DNA of 64,000 nucleotides, from contig NC_135068.1 of NCBI RefSeq assembly GCF_051401765.1, positions 434,001 to 498,000 of the forward strand, in the 5' to 3' direction. Shown here piece after piece: positions 50,401 to 63,200 of the stretch (its first letter is position 1; every line of letters starts with the position of its first letter). The translations under genes were made by a program, and so were the position numbers. This stretch comes from Calliopsis andreniformis (lineage: Eukaryota; Arthropoda; Insecta; Hymenoptera; Andrenidae). A model generated the notes under the pieces. That model did not search any database and was not told the DNA's origin. It saw nothing but the letters and a program-made list of their open reading frames with translations.

Positions 50401-52821
50401 CTCCTGGCGATGACTTCTAAGGCCCTAACTATTCGATCTGTTGGAGAAGCGCCCTAGAGTGAAGCCTAGCTTGCCCGGATCGTTGAAATGGTCATTACTT
50501 TGACATCCGTTTCATCTGCTCCTGTCATCTGTTCGCATACCTGTTGTATTTATTTTGTATTTTAACCATGTGGCGATGATTTCTAAGGCCCAAACTCATA
50601 CATCTGGTGAAGCAACGCCCTTGGCTGAAGCCTAGGTTTCCCAGAACGCTGAAATGACCTTTACGTTCACACTGGTAGCAATTATTCCTCTTATACGATT
50701 GAAAATCTGCTGTATTTTTATTGTATTTTAAACTTCTGGCGTTGATTTCTAAGGTTCAAATCATCCACCTGGTGAGGCAACGCCCTAGAGTGAAGCCTAG
50801 GTTGGCCGGAACGTAGAAATGACCATTACCTTTGCACTGGTTGCAATTATTCCTTTTACACAATGGGAAATCTGTGGCATTTATATTGTATTTTATGCTC
50901 CTGGCGTTGACTTCTAAGGCACTAAATCTTCGATCTGGTGGAGCAACGCCGTACAGTGAGGGCCATGTTGCCCGGAATGTAGAAATGGCCATTTCTTTCA
51001 CACTGATGGCACTTACACCTTTTATTCAATTGAAAGACTGTTGAATTTATATTGTATTTTATGCTTCTGGCGTTGAGTTCTAAGGCCCTAACTATTCGAT
51101 CTGGTGGAACAACGCCCTAGAGCGAAGCCTAGCCTGCCCGGAACGTAGAAATGGCCACTACTTTGACATCCATTGCATCTGATCCTGTCATACGTTCGCA
51201 TACCTGTTGCATTTATTTTGTATTTTAATCATGTGGCGATGATTTCTACGGCCCAAACCCTTCCATCTGGTGAAGCAACGCCCTTGGTTGAAGCCTAGGT
51301 TTCCCAGAACGTTGAAATGACCTTTACATTCACACTGGTAGCAATTATTCCTCTTATACGACTGAATAATCTGCTTTATTTATATTGTATTTTATGCTCC
51401 TGGCGTTGACTTCTAAGGCACTAAATCTTCGATCTGGAGGAGTAACGCCGTAGAGTGACGGCTATGTTGCCCGGAATGTAGAAATGGCCATTACTTTCAC
51501 ACTGATGGCAATTACACCTCTATTTAATTGAAAAACTGTTGAATTTATATTGTATTTTATGCTTCTGGCGTTGAGTTCTAAGGCCCTAACTATTCGAACT
51601 GGTGCAGCAGTGCCCTAGAGTGAAGCCTAGCTTGCCCGGAACGTAGAAATGACCATTACATTGACAACAGTTGCATCTCCTCCTGTCATACGTTCGCAAT
51701 CCTGATGTATTTATTTTGTATTTTAATCATGTGGCGATGATTTCTAAGGCCCAAACTCGTCCATCTGGTGAAGCAACGCCCTTGGTTGAAGCCTAGGATT
51801 CCCAGAACGTTGAAATGAACTTTATGTTCAAACTGGTAGCAATTATTCCTCTTATACGATTGAAAATCTGCTGTGTTTATATTGTATATTATGCTCCTGG
51901 CGTTGACTTCTAAGGCCCCAACTCTTCGATCTGTAGGACCAACGCCGTAGAGTGAAGGCTATATTGCCCGGAATATAGAAATGGCCATTACTTTCACACT
52001 GATGGCAATTACTCCTTTTATTCAGTTGATAAACTGTTGAATTTATAATGTATTTTATGCTTCTGGAGTTGAGTTCTAAGGCCCTAACTATTCGATCTGG
52101 TGGAACAACGCCCTAGAGCGAAGCCTAGCATGACCGGAACGTAGAAATGGCCATTAGTTTGACATCCATTGCATCTGATCCTGTCATACGTTCGCATACC
52201 TGTTGCATTTATTTTGTATTTTAATCATGTGGCGATGATTTCTACGGCCCAAGCACTTCCATCTGGTGCAGCAACGCCCTTGGTTGAAGCCTGGGTTGCC
52301 CGGAACGTTGAAATGACCTTTACGTTCACACTGGTAGCAATTATTCCTCTTATACGATTGAAAGTCTGCTGTATGTATATTGTATTTTAATCCTCTGGCT
52401 TTTATTTCTAAGGTTCAAATCATCCACCTGCTGAGGCAACGCCCTAGAGTGAAGCCTAGGTTGCCCGGAACTTAGAAATGACCGTTACCTTCGCACTGGT
52501 TGCAATTATCCCTTTTATACGATGGGAAATCTGTTGTATTTATATTGTATTTTATGCACCTGTCGTTGACTTCCAATGCCCTAACTCTTCGATCTGGTGG
52601 AGCAACGCCGTACAGTGAAGGCTAGCTTGCCCGGAAAGTAGAAATGACCATTACTTTGACATCTGTTGCATCTGCTCCTGTCATACATTCGCTAACCTGT
52701 TGTATTTATTTTGTATTTTAATCATGTGCCGATGATTTCTAACCCAAACTCATCCAGCTGGAGAGGCAACGCCCTTGGTTGAAGCCTAGGTTGCCCGGAA
52801 CGTTGAAATGACCTTTACGTT
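47441..52821 (+). repeat. More divergent satellite zone
   Basis: Monomers here carry many private changes: AGGCACTAAATCTTCGATC, CAATTACACCTCTATTC, ACTTGGTTCAACCCTAGGTT, CATATGTTCGCATACC. I found no long tandem near-identical copies. A C monomer with CTGATCCTGTCATACG recurs near 49357, 51180 and 52176, about 11 and 6 monomers apart. The zone looks older or less recently homogenised than its flanks, an inference from variant density read by eye. Confidence 0.75.
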
Positions 52822-53319
52822 CACACAGGTAGCAATTATTCCTCTTATACGATTGAAAATCTGCTGTATTTACATTGTATTTTATGCTTCTGGCGTTGAC
52901 TTCTAAGGCCCTAACTATTCGATCTGATGGCGCAACGCCCTAGAGTGAAGCCTTGCTTGCCCGGAACGTAGAAATGACCATTACTTTGACATGCATTGCA
53001 TCTGCTCCTTTCATACGTTCGCAAACCTGATGTATTGATTTTGTATTTTAATCATGTGGCGATGATTTCTAAGGCCCAAACTCATCCATCTGGTGAAGCA
53101 ACGCCCTTGGCTGAAGCCTAGGTTGCCCGGAACGTTGAAATGACCTTTACGTTCTCGCTGGTAGCAATTATTCCTCTTATACGATTGAAAATCAGCTGCA
53201 TTTGCATTGTATTTTATGCTCCTGGCGTTGACTTCTACGGCCCAAGCACTTCCATCTGGTGCAGCAACGCCCTTGGTTGAAGCCTGGGTTGCCCGGAACG
53301 TTGAAATGACCTTTACGTT
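52822..53319 (+). repeat. 498-bp trimer, tandem copy 1
   Basis: From CACAGGTAGCAATTATTCC to the next CACAGGTAGC is exactly 498 bp (3 x 166). The unit contains C monomers with TCTGATGGCGCAACGCCC and GACATGCATTGC. It also has an irregular A-to-A junction near 53200-53260, where an A' ending is followed by ACGGCCCAAGCACTTCC and another A monomer, so the expected B and C are skipped. Confidence 0.85.
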
Positions 53320-53665
53320 CACACAGGTAGCAATTATTCCTCTTATACGATTGAAAATCTGCTGTATTTACATTGTATTTTATGCTTCTGGCGTTGACTT
53401 CTAAGGCCCTAACTATTCGATCTGATGGCGCAACGCCCTAGAGTGAAGCCTTGCTTGCCCGGAACGTAGAAATGACCATTACTTTGACATGCATTGCATC
53501 TGCTCCTTTCATACGTTCGCAAACCTGATGTATTGATTTTGTATTTTAATCATGTGGCGATGATTTCTAAGGCCCAAACTCATCCATCTGGTGAAGCAAC
53601 GCCCTTGGCTGAAGCCTAGGTTGCCCGGAACGTTGAAATGACCTTTACGTTCTCGCTGGTAGCAA
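53320..53665 (+). repeat. 498-bp trimer, tandem copy 2 (partial)
   Basis: This copy repeats the first unit closely through the TTCTCGCTGGTAGCAATTAT segment near 53648. After that it continues as the GCAGCGCCCTAGAGTGAGGC block shared with 24226 and 39316. It is the shortest clear tandem HOR in the window and a plausible recent event. Confidence 0.8.
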
Positions 53666-55726
53666 TTATTCCTCTTATACGATTGAAAATCTGCTGTATT
53701 TATATTGTATTTTAATCCTCTGGCGTTGACTTCTAAGGCCCAAAATATTCGATCTGGTGGAGCAGCGCCCTAGAGTGAGGCCTAGCTTGCCCGGAAGGTA
53801 GAAATGACCATTACTTTGACATCCGTTGCATCTCTTCCTGTCGTACTTTCGCAAACCTGTTGTATTTATTTTGTATTTTAATCATGTGGCAATGATTTCT
53901 AAGGCCCAAACTCATGCATCTGGTGAAGCAACGCCGTTGGTTGACGCCTAGGATTCCCGGAACGTTGAAATGACCTTTACGTTCACACTGGTAGCAATTA
54001 TTCCCCTTATACGATTGAAAATCTGCTGTATTTATATTGTATTTTATGCTCCCGGTGTTGACTTCTAAGGCCCTAACTCTTCGATTTGGTGGAGCAACGC
54101 CGTAGAGTGAAGGCTAGGTTGACCGGAATGCAGAAATGCCCATTACTTGCACACTGATGGCAATTACTCCTTTTATTCAATTGAAAAACTGTTTAATTTA
54201 TATTGAATTTTATGCTTCTGGTGTTGAGTTCTAAGGCCCTAACTATTCGATCTGGTGGAACAACGCCCTAGAGTGAAGCCTAGCTTGCCAGGAATGTAGA
54301 AATGGCCATTACTTTGACATCCATTGCATCTGCTCCTGAGATACGTTCGCACACCTGTTGTATTTATTTTGTATTTTAATCATGTGGCGCTGATTTCTAC
54401 GGCCCAAACTCAGCCTTCTAGTGAAGCAACGCCCTCGGTTGAAGCCTGGGTTGCCCGGATCGCTGAAATGACGTTTACGTTCACACTGGTAGCAATTATT
54501 CCTCTTATACGATTGAAAATCTGCTGTATTTATATTGTATTTTTTGCTCCTGACGTTTATTTCTAAGGCCCTAGCTCTTCGATCTCGAGGAGCAACGCCC
54601 TGCAGTGAAGGCTAGGTTGCCCGGAATGTAGAAATGGCCATTACTTTCACACTGATGGCAACTACTCCTTTTATTCAATTGAAAAACTGTTGAATTTATA
54701 TTGTATTTTATGCTTCTGGCGTAGAGTTCTAAGGCCCTCACTATTCGATCTGGTGGAGCAACCCTCTAGAGTGAAGCCTTGGTAGCCCGGAACGTAGAAA
54801 TGACCATTACATTGACACCCATTGCATCTGCTCCTGTGATACGTTCGCATACCTGTTGTATTTATTTTATATTTTGATCATGTCGCGATGATTTCTCTGG
54901 CCCAGACTCATCCATCTGGTGAAGCAACGCCTTTGGTTGAAGCCTAGGTTTCCCAGAACGTTGAAATGACCTTTACATTCATACTGGTAGCAATTATTCC
55001 TCTTATACGACTGAAAATCTGCTGTATTTATATTGTATTTTAATCCTCTGGCGTTGATTTCTAAGGTTCAAATCATCCACCGGGTGAGGCAACGCCCTAG
55101 AGTGAAGCCTAGGTTGCCCGGAACGTAGAAATGACCGTTACTTTGACACCCGTTGCATCTACCCCTGTCATACGTTCCGAAACCTGTTGTATTCGTTTTG
55201 TATTTTAATCATGTGCCGATGATTTCTGAGGCCCAAACTCATCCATCTGGTGAAGCAACGCCCTCGGTTGAAGCCTGGGTTGCCCGGAACGCTGAAATGA
55301 CCTTTACGTCCACACTGGTAGCAATTATTCCTCTTATACGATTGAAAATCTTCTGTATTTATATTGTATTTTAATCCTCTTGCGTTGATTTCTAAGGCTC
55401 AAATCATACGCCTGGTGAGGCAACGCCCTAGAGTGAAGCCTAGGTTGCCCGGAACGTAGAAATGACCGTTACTTCCGCACTGGGTGCAATTATTCCTTTT
55501 ATACGATGGGAAATCTGTTGCATTTGTATTGTATTTTATGCTTCTGGCGTTGACTTCTAAGGCCCTAACTATTCGATGTGGTGGAGCAACGCCCTAGAGT
55601 GAAGTATAGCTTGCCTGGAACGTAGAAAGACCATTACTTTGACATCCGTTGCATCTGCTCCTTTCATACGTTCGCAAACCTGTTGTATTTGTTTTGTATT
55701 TTAATCATGTGGCGATGATTTCTGAG
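53666..55726 (+). repeat. Mosaic satellite joining the divergent zone to the 27-mer HOR
   Basis: About 53455-54050 repeats the block seen at 23975-24530 and 39050-39620. From 54050 to 54840 the monomers are more divergent (GATCTCGAGGAGCAACG; CGTAGAGTTCTAAGGCCCTC). About 55140-55654 matches 41051-41565 at 14,089 bp. The segment ends where the 27-monomer unit begins. Confidence 0.8.
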
Positions 55727-58700
55727 GCCCAAACTCATGCATCTGGTGAAGCAACGCCGTTGGTTGAAGCCTAGGATTCCCGGAACGTTGAAATGACCTT
55801 TACGTTCACACTGGTAGCAATTATTCCCCTTATACGATTGAAAATCTGCTGTATTTATATTGTATTTTATGTTCCCGGCGTTGACTTCTAAGGCCCTAAC
55901 TCTTCGATCTGGTGGAGCAACGCCGTAGAGTGAAGGCTAGGTTGCCCGGAATGTAGAAATGCCCATTACTTCCACACTGATGGCAATTACTCCTTTTATT
56001 CAATTGAAAAACTGTTGAATTTGTATTGTATTTTATGCTTCTGGCGTTGACTTCTAAGGCCTTAACTATTCGATCTGGTGGAGCAACGCCCTAGAGTGAA
56101 GCCTTGCTTGCCCGGAACGTAGAAATGACCATTACTTTGACATGCATTGCATCTGCTCCTTTCATACGTTCGCAAACCTGATGTATTGATTTTGTATTTT
56201 AATCATGTGGCGATGATTTCTAAGGCCCAAACTCATCCATCTGGTGAAGCAACGCCCTTGGCTGAAGCCTAGGTTGCCCGGAACGCTGAAATGACCTTTA
56301 CGTTCACACTGGTAGCAATTATTCCTCTTATACGATTGAAAATCTGCTGTACTTATATAATATTTTTTGCTCCTGGCGTTGACTTCTAGGGCCCTAACTC
56401 TTCGATCTGGAGGAGCAACGCCGTAGAGTCCAGACTACTTTGCCCGGAATGTAGAAATGGCCATTACTTTCACACTGATGGCAATTACTCCTTTTATTCA
56501 ATTGAAAAACTATTGAAGTTAAATTGTATTTTATGCTTCTAGCGTTGACTTCTAAGGCCCTAACTATTCGATCTGGTGCAGCAGCACCCTAGAGTGAAGC
56601 CTTGCTTGCCCGGAACGTAGAAATGGCCATTACTTTGACATCCATTGCATCTGCTCCTTTCATACGTTCGCAAACCTGTTGTATTTATTTTGTATTTTAA
56701 TCATGTGGCGATGATTTCTGAGGCCCAAACTCATCCATCTGGTGAAGCAACGCCCTCGGTTGAAGCCTGGGTTGCCCGGAACGCTGAAATGACCTTTACG
56801 TTCACACTGGTAGCAATTATTCCTCTTATACGATTGAAAATCTTCTGTATTTATATTGTATTTTAATCCTCTTGCGTTGATTTCTAATGCTCAAATCATA
56901 CGCCTGGTGAGGCAACGCCCTAGAGTGAAGCCTAGGTTGCCCGGAACGTAGAAATTACCATTACTTGTGCACTGGTTGCAATTATTCCTTTTATACGATG
57001 GGAAATCTGTGTATTTATACTGTATTTTATGCTTCTGGCGTTGACTTCTAATGCCCTAGATATTCGATCTGGTGGAGCAACGCCATAGAGTGAGGTCTTG
57101 CTTGCCCGTAACGTAGAAATGGCCATTACTTTGACATCCGTTGCATCTGCTCCTGTCATACGTTCGCAAACTTGTTGTATTTATTTTGTATTTTAATCAT
57201 GTGGCGATGATTTCTAAGGCCCAAACTCATCCATCTGGTGAATCAACGCCCTTGGCTGAAGCCTATGTTGCCCGGAATGTTGAAATGCCCTTTACGTTCA
57301 CACTGGTAGCAATTATTCCTCTTATACGATTGAAAATCTGCTGTACTTATATAATATTTTTTGCTCCTGGCGTTGACTTCTAGGGCCCTAACTCTTCGAT
57401 CTGGAGGAGCAACGCCGTAGAGTGAAGACTACTTTGCCCGGAATGTAGAAATGTCCATTACTTTCACACTGATGGCAATTACTCCTTTTATTCAATTGAA
57501 AAACTGTTGAAGTTATATTGTATTTTATGCTTCTGGCGTTGACTTCTAAGGCCCTAACTATTCGATCTGGTGCAGCAGCACCCTAGAGTGAAGCCTAGCT
57601 TGCCCGGAACGTAGAAATAGCCATTACTTTGACATCCATTGCATCTGCTCTTGTCATACGTTCGCATACCTGTTGTATTTATTTTGTATTTTAATCATGT
57701 CACGATGATTTCTCTGGCACAGACTCATCCATCTGGTGAAGCAACGCCTTTGGTTGAAGCCTAGGTTTCCCAAAACGTTGCAATGACCTTTACATTCATA
57801 CTGGTAGCAATTATTCCTCTTATACGACTGAAAAACTGCTTTATTTATATTGTATTTTATGCACTTGGCGTTGACTTCTAAGGCCCTTACTATTCGATCT
57901 GGTGGAGCAACGCCCTAGAGTGAAGTCTAGCTTGCCCGGAGCGTAGAAATGACCTTTGCTTTGACTTCCGTTGCACCTGCTCCTGTCATACGTTCGCAAA
58001 CCTGTTGTATTTATTTTGTATTTTAATCATGTGGCGATGATTTCTAAGGCCCAAACTCAGCCATCTGGTGAAGCAACGCCCTTGGCTGAAGCCTAGGTTG
58101 CCCGGAACGTTGAAATGACCTTTACGTTCACACTGGTAGCAATTATTCCTCTTATACGATTGAAAATCTGCTGTATTTATATTGTATTTTATGCTCCTGT
58201 CGTTGACTTACAATGCCCTAACTCTTCGATCTGGTGGAGGAATGCAGTAGAGTGAAGCCTATGTTGCCCGGAATGTAGAAATGGCCATTACTTCCACACT
58301 GTTGGCAATTACTCCTTTTATTCAATTGAAAACCTGTTGAATTTGTATTGTATTTTATGCTTCTGGCGTTGACTTCTAAGGCCTTAACTATTCGATCTGG
58401 TGGAGCAACGCCCTAGAGTGAAGCCTTGCTTCCCCGGAACGTTGAAATGACCATTACTTTGACTACGGTTGCATCTGCTCCTGTCATACGTTCGCATACC
58501 TGTTGTATTTATTTTGTATTTTAATCATGTCACGATGATTTCTCTGGCCCAGACTCATCTATCTGGTGAAGCAGCACCCTTGGTTGAAGCCTAGGATGCC
58601 CGGAACGTTGAAATGACCTTTACGCTTACACTGGTAGCAGTTATTCCTCTTATACGATTGAAAATCAGCTGCATTTGCATTGTATTTTATGCTCCTGGCG

Positions 58701-60204
58701 TTGACTTCTAAGGCCCTAACTCTTCGATCTGGAGGAGCAACGATGCAGAGTGAAGGCTAGGCTGCCCGGAATGTAGGAATGGCGATTACTTTCATACTGA
58801 TGGCAATTATTCCTTTTATACGATGGGAAATTCGTTGTATTTTTATTGTATTTAATGCTTCTGGCGTTGACTTCTAAGGCCCTAACTATTCGATCTGGAG
58901 GAGCAACACCCTAGAGTGAAGCCTAGCTTGCGCGGAACGTAGAAATGACCATTACTTTGACATCCGTTGCATCTGCTCCTGTCATACATTCGCTAACCTG
59001 TTGTATTTATTTTGTATTTTAATCATGTGGCGATGATTTCTAAGGTCCAAACTCATCCACCTAGTGAAGCAACGCCCTAGGGTGAAGCCTAGGTTGCCCG
59101 CACGTAGAAATGACCATTACTTTCGCACTGGTTGCAATTATTCCTTTTATACGATGGGAATTCTGTTGTATTTATATTGTATTTTATGCTTCTGGCGTTG
59201 ACCTCTAAGGCCCTAACTATTCGATTTGGTGAATCAACACCCTAGAGTGAAGTATAGCTTGCCTGGAACGTAGAAAGACCATTACTTTGACATCCGTTGC
59301 ATCAGCTCCAGTCATACGTTCGCAAACTTGTTGTATTTATTTTGTATTTTAATCATGTGGCGATGATTTCTAAGGCCCAAACTCATCCATCTGGTGAAGC
59401 AACGCCCTTGGCTGAAGCCTATGTTGCCCGGAACGTTGAAATGACCTTTACGTTCACACTGGTAGCAATTATTCCTCTTATACGATTGAAAATCTGGTGT
59501 ACTTATATAATATTTTTTGCTCCTGGCGTTGACTTCTAGGGCCCTAACTCTTCGATCTGGAGGAGCAACGCCGTAGAGTGAAGACTACTTTGCCCGGAAT
59601 GTAGAAATGGCCATTACTTTCACACTGATGGCAATTACTCCTTTTATTCAATTGAAAAACTGTTGAAGTTATATTGTATTTTATGCTTCTGGCGTTGACT
59701 TCTACGGCCCTAACTATTCGATCTGGTGCAGCAGCACCCTAGAGTTAGGCCTAGCTTGCACGGAACGTAGAAATAGCCATTACTTTGACATCCATTGCAT
59801 CTGCTCCTGCCATACGTTCGCATACCTGTTTTATTTATTTTGTATTTTAATCATGTCGCGATGATTTCTCTGGCCCAGACTCATCGATCTGGTGAAGCAA
59901 CGCCCTCGGTTGAAGCCTGGATTGCCCGGAACGCTGAAATGACCTTTACGTCCACACTGGTAGCAATTATTCTTCTTATACGATTGAAAATCTGCTGTAT
60001 TTATATTGTATTTTAATCCTCTGGCGTTGACTTCTAAGGCCCAAACTATTCGATCTGGTGGAGCAGCGCCCTAGAGTGAGGCCTAGCTTGCCCGGAAGGT
60101 AGAAATGACCATTACTTTGACATCCGTTGCATCTCTTCCTGTCGTACTTTCGCAAACCTGTTGTATTTATTTTGTATTTTAATCATGTGGCAATGATTTC
60201 TAAG
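55727..60204 (+). repeat. 27-monomer HOR, copy 1 (4,478 bp)
   Basis: A complete unit of 27 monomers that recurs 4,478 bp downstream. It opens with AACTCATGCATCTGGTGAAG and GGATTCCCGGAACGTTG. Inside are A'-D-C and C-A-B trimers, a one-base-short B (ATCTGTGTATTTATACTG near 57005), and hybrid monomers (GCCCGCACGTAGAAATGACC near 59098). It includes segments related to 28620-29360 and 33100-33840, so it was assembled from older array material. Confidence 0.9.
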
Positions 60205-63200
60205 GCCCAAACTCATGCATCTGGTGAAGCAACGCCGTTGGTTGAAGCCTAGGATTCCCGGAACGTTGAAATGACCTTTACGTTCACACTGGTAGCAATT
60301 ATTCCCCTTATACGATTGAAAATCTGCTGTATTTATATTGTATTTTATGTTCCCGGCGTTGACTTCTAAGGCCCTAACTCTTCGATCTGGTGGAGCAACG
60401 CCGTAGAGTGAAGGCTAGGTTGCCCGGAATGTAGAAATGCCCATTACTTCCACACTGATGGCAATTACTCCTTTTATTCAATTGAAAAACTGTTGAATTT
60501 GTATTGTATTTTATGCTTCTGGCGTTGACTTCTAAGGCCTTAACTATTCGATCTGGTGGAGCAACGCCCTAGAGTGAAGCCTTGCTTGCCCGGAACGTAG
60601 AAATGACCATTACTTTGACATGCATTGCATCTGCTCCTTTCATACGTTCGCAAACCTGATGTATTGATTTTGTATTTTAATCATGTGGCGATGATTTCTA
60701 AGGCCCAAACTCATCCATCTGGTGAAGCAACGCCCTTGGCTGAAGCCTAGGTTGCCCGGAACGCTGAAATGACCTTTACGTTCACACTGGTAGCAATTAT
60801 TCCTCTTATACGATTGAAAATCTGCTGTACTTATATAATATTTTTTGCTCCTGGCGTTGACTTCTAGGGCCCTAACTCTTCGATCTGGAGGAGCAACGCC
60901 GTAGAGTCCAGACTACTTTGCCCGGAATGTAGAAATGGCCATTACTTTCACACTGATGGCAATTACTCCTTTTATTCAATTGAAAAACTATTGAAGTTAA
61001 ATTGTATTTTATGCTTCTAGCGTTGACTTCTAAGGCCCTAACTATTCGATCTGGTGCAGCAGCACCCTAGAGTGAAGCCTTGCTTGCCCGGAACGTAGAA
61101 ATGGCCATTACTTTGACATCCATTGCATCTGCTCCTTTCATACGTTCGCAAACCTGTTGTATTTATTTTGTATTTTAATCATGTGGCGATGATTTCTGAG
61201 GCCCAAACTCATCCATCTGGTGAAGCAACGCCCTCGGTTGAAGCCTGGGTTGCCCGGAACGCTGAAATGACCTTTACGTTCACACTGGTAGCAATTATTC
61301 CTCTTATACGATTGAAAATCTTCTGTATTTATATTGTATTTTAATCCTCTTGCGTTGATTTCTAATGCTCAAATCATACGCCTGGTGAGGCAACGCCCTA
61401 GAGTGAAGCCTAGGTTGCCCGGAACGTAGAAATTACCATTACTTGCGCACTGGTTGCAATTATTCCTTTTATACGATGGGAAATCTGTGTATTTATACTG
61501 TATTTTATGCTTCTGGCGTTGACTTCTAAGGCCCTAGATATTCGATCTGGTGGAGCAACGCCATAGAGTGAGGTCTTGCTTGCCCGTAACGTAGAAATGG
61601 CCATTACTTTGACATCCGTTGCATCTGCTCCTGTCATACGTTCGCAAACTTGTTGTATTTATTTTGTATTTTAATCATGTGGCGATGATTTCTAAGGCCC
61701 AAACTCATCCATCTGGTGAATCAACGCCCTTGGCTGAAGCCTATGTTGCCCGGAACGTTGAAATGCCCTTTACGTTCACACTGGTAGCAATTATTCCTCT
61801 TATACGATTGAAAATCTGCTGTACTTATATAATATTTTTTGCTCCTGGCGTTGACTTCTAGGGCCCTAACTCTTCGATCTGGAGGAGCAACGCCGTAGAG
61901 TGAAGACTACTTTGCCCGGAATGTAGAAATGTCCATTACTTTCACACTGATGGCAATTACTCCTTTTATTCAATTGAAAAACTGTTGAAGTTATATTGTA
62001 TTTTATGCTTCTGGCGTTGACTTCTAAGGCCCTAACTATTCGATCTGGTGCAGCAGCACCCTAGAGTGAAGCCTAGCTTGCCCGGAACGTAGAAATAGCC
62101 ATTACTTTGACATCCATTGCATCTGCTCTTGTCATACGTTCGCATACCTGTTGTATTTATTTTGTATTTTAATCATGTCACGATGATTTCTCTGGCACAG
62201 ACTCATCCATCTGGTGAAGCAACGCCTTTGGTTGAAGCCTAGGTTTCCCAAAACGTTGCAATGACCTTTACATTCATACTGGTAGCAATTATTCCTCTTA
62301 TACGACTGAAAAACTGCTTTATTTATATTGTATTTTATGCACTTGGCGTTGACTTCTAAGGCCCTTACTATTCGATCTGGTGGAGCAACGCCCTAGAGTG
62401 AAGTCTAGCTTGCCCGGAGCGTAGAAATGACCTTTGCTTTGACTTCCGTTGCACCTGCTCCTGTCATACGTTCGCAAACCTGTTGTATTTATTTTGTATT
62501 TTAATCATGTGGCGATGATTTCTAAGGCCCAAACTCAGCCATCTGGTGAAGCAACGCCCTTGGCTGAAGCCTAGGTTGCCCGGAACGTTGAAATGACCTT
62601 TACGTTCACACTGGTAGCAATTATTCCTCTTATACGATTGAAAATCTGCTGTATTTATATTGTATTTTATGCTCCTGTCGTTGACTTACAATGCCCTAAC
62701 TCTTCGATCTGGTGGAGGAATGCAGTAGAGTGAAGCCTATGTTGCCCGGAATGTAGAAATGGCCATTACTTCCACACTGTTGGCAATTACTCCTTTTATT
62801 CAATTGAAAAACTGTTGAATTTGTATTGTATTTTATGCTTCTGGCGTTGACTTCTAAGGCCTTAACTATTCGATCTGGTGGAGCAACGCCCTAGAGTGAA
62901 GCCTTGCTTCCCCGGAACGTTGAAATGACCATTACTTTGACTACGGTTGCATCTGCTCCTGTCATACGTTCGCATACCTGTTGTATTTATTTTGTATTTT
63001 AATCATGTCACGATGATTTCTCTGGCCCAGACTCATCTACCTGGTGAAGCAGCACCCTTGGTTGAAGCCTAGGATGCCCGGAACGTTGAAATGACCTTTA
63101 CGCTTACACTGGTAGCAGTTATTCCTCTTATACGATTGAAAATCAGCTGCATTTGCATTGTATTTTATGCTCCTGGCGTTGACTTCTAAGGCCCTAACTC

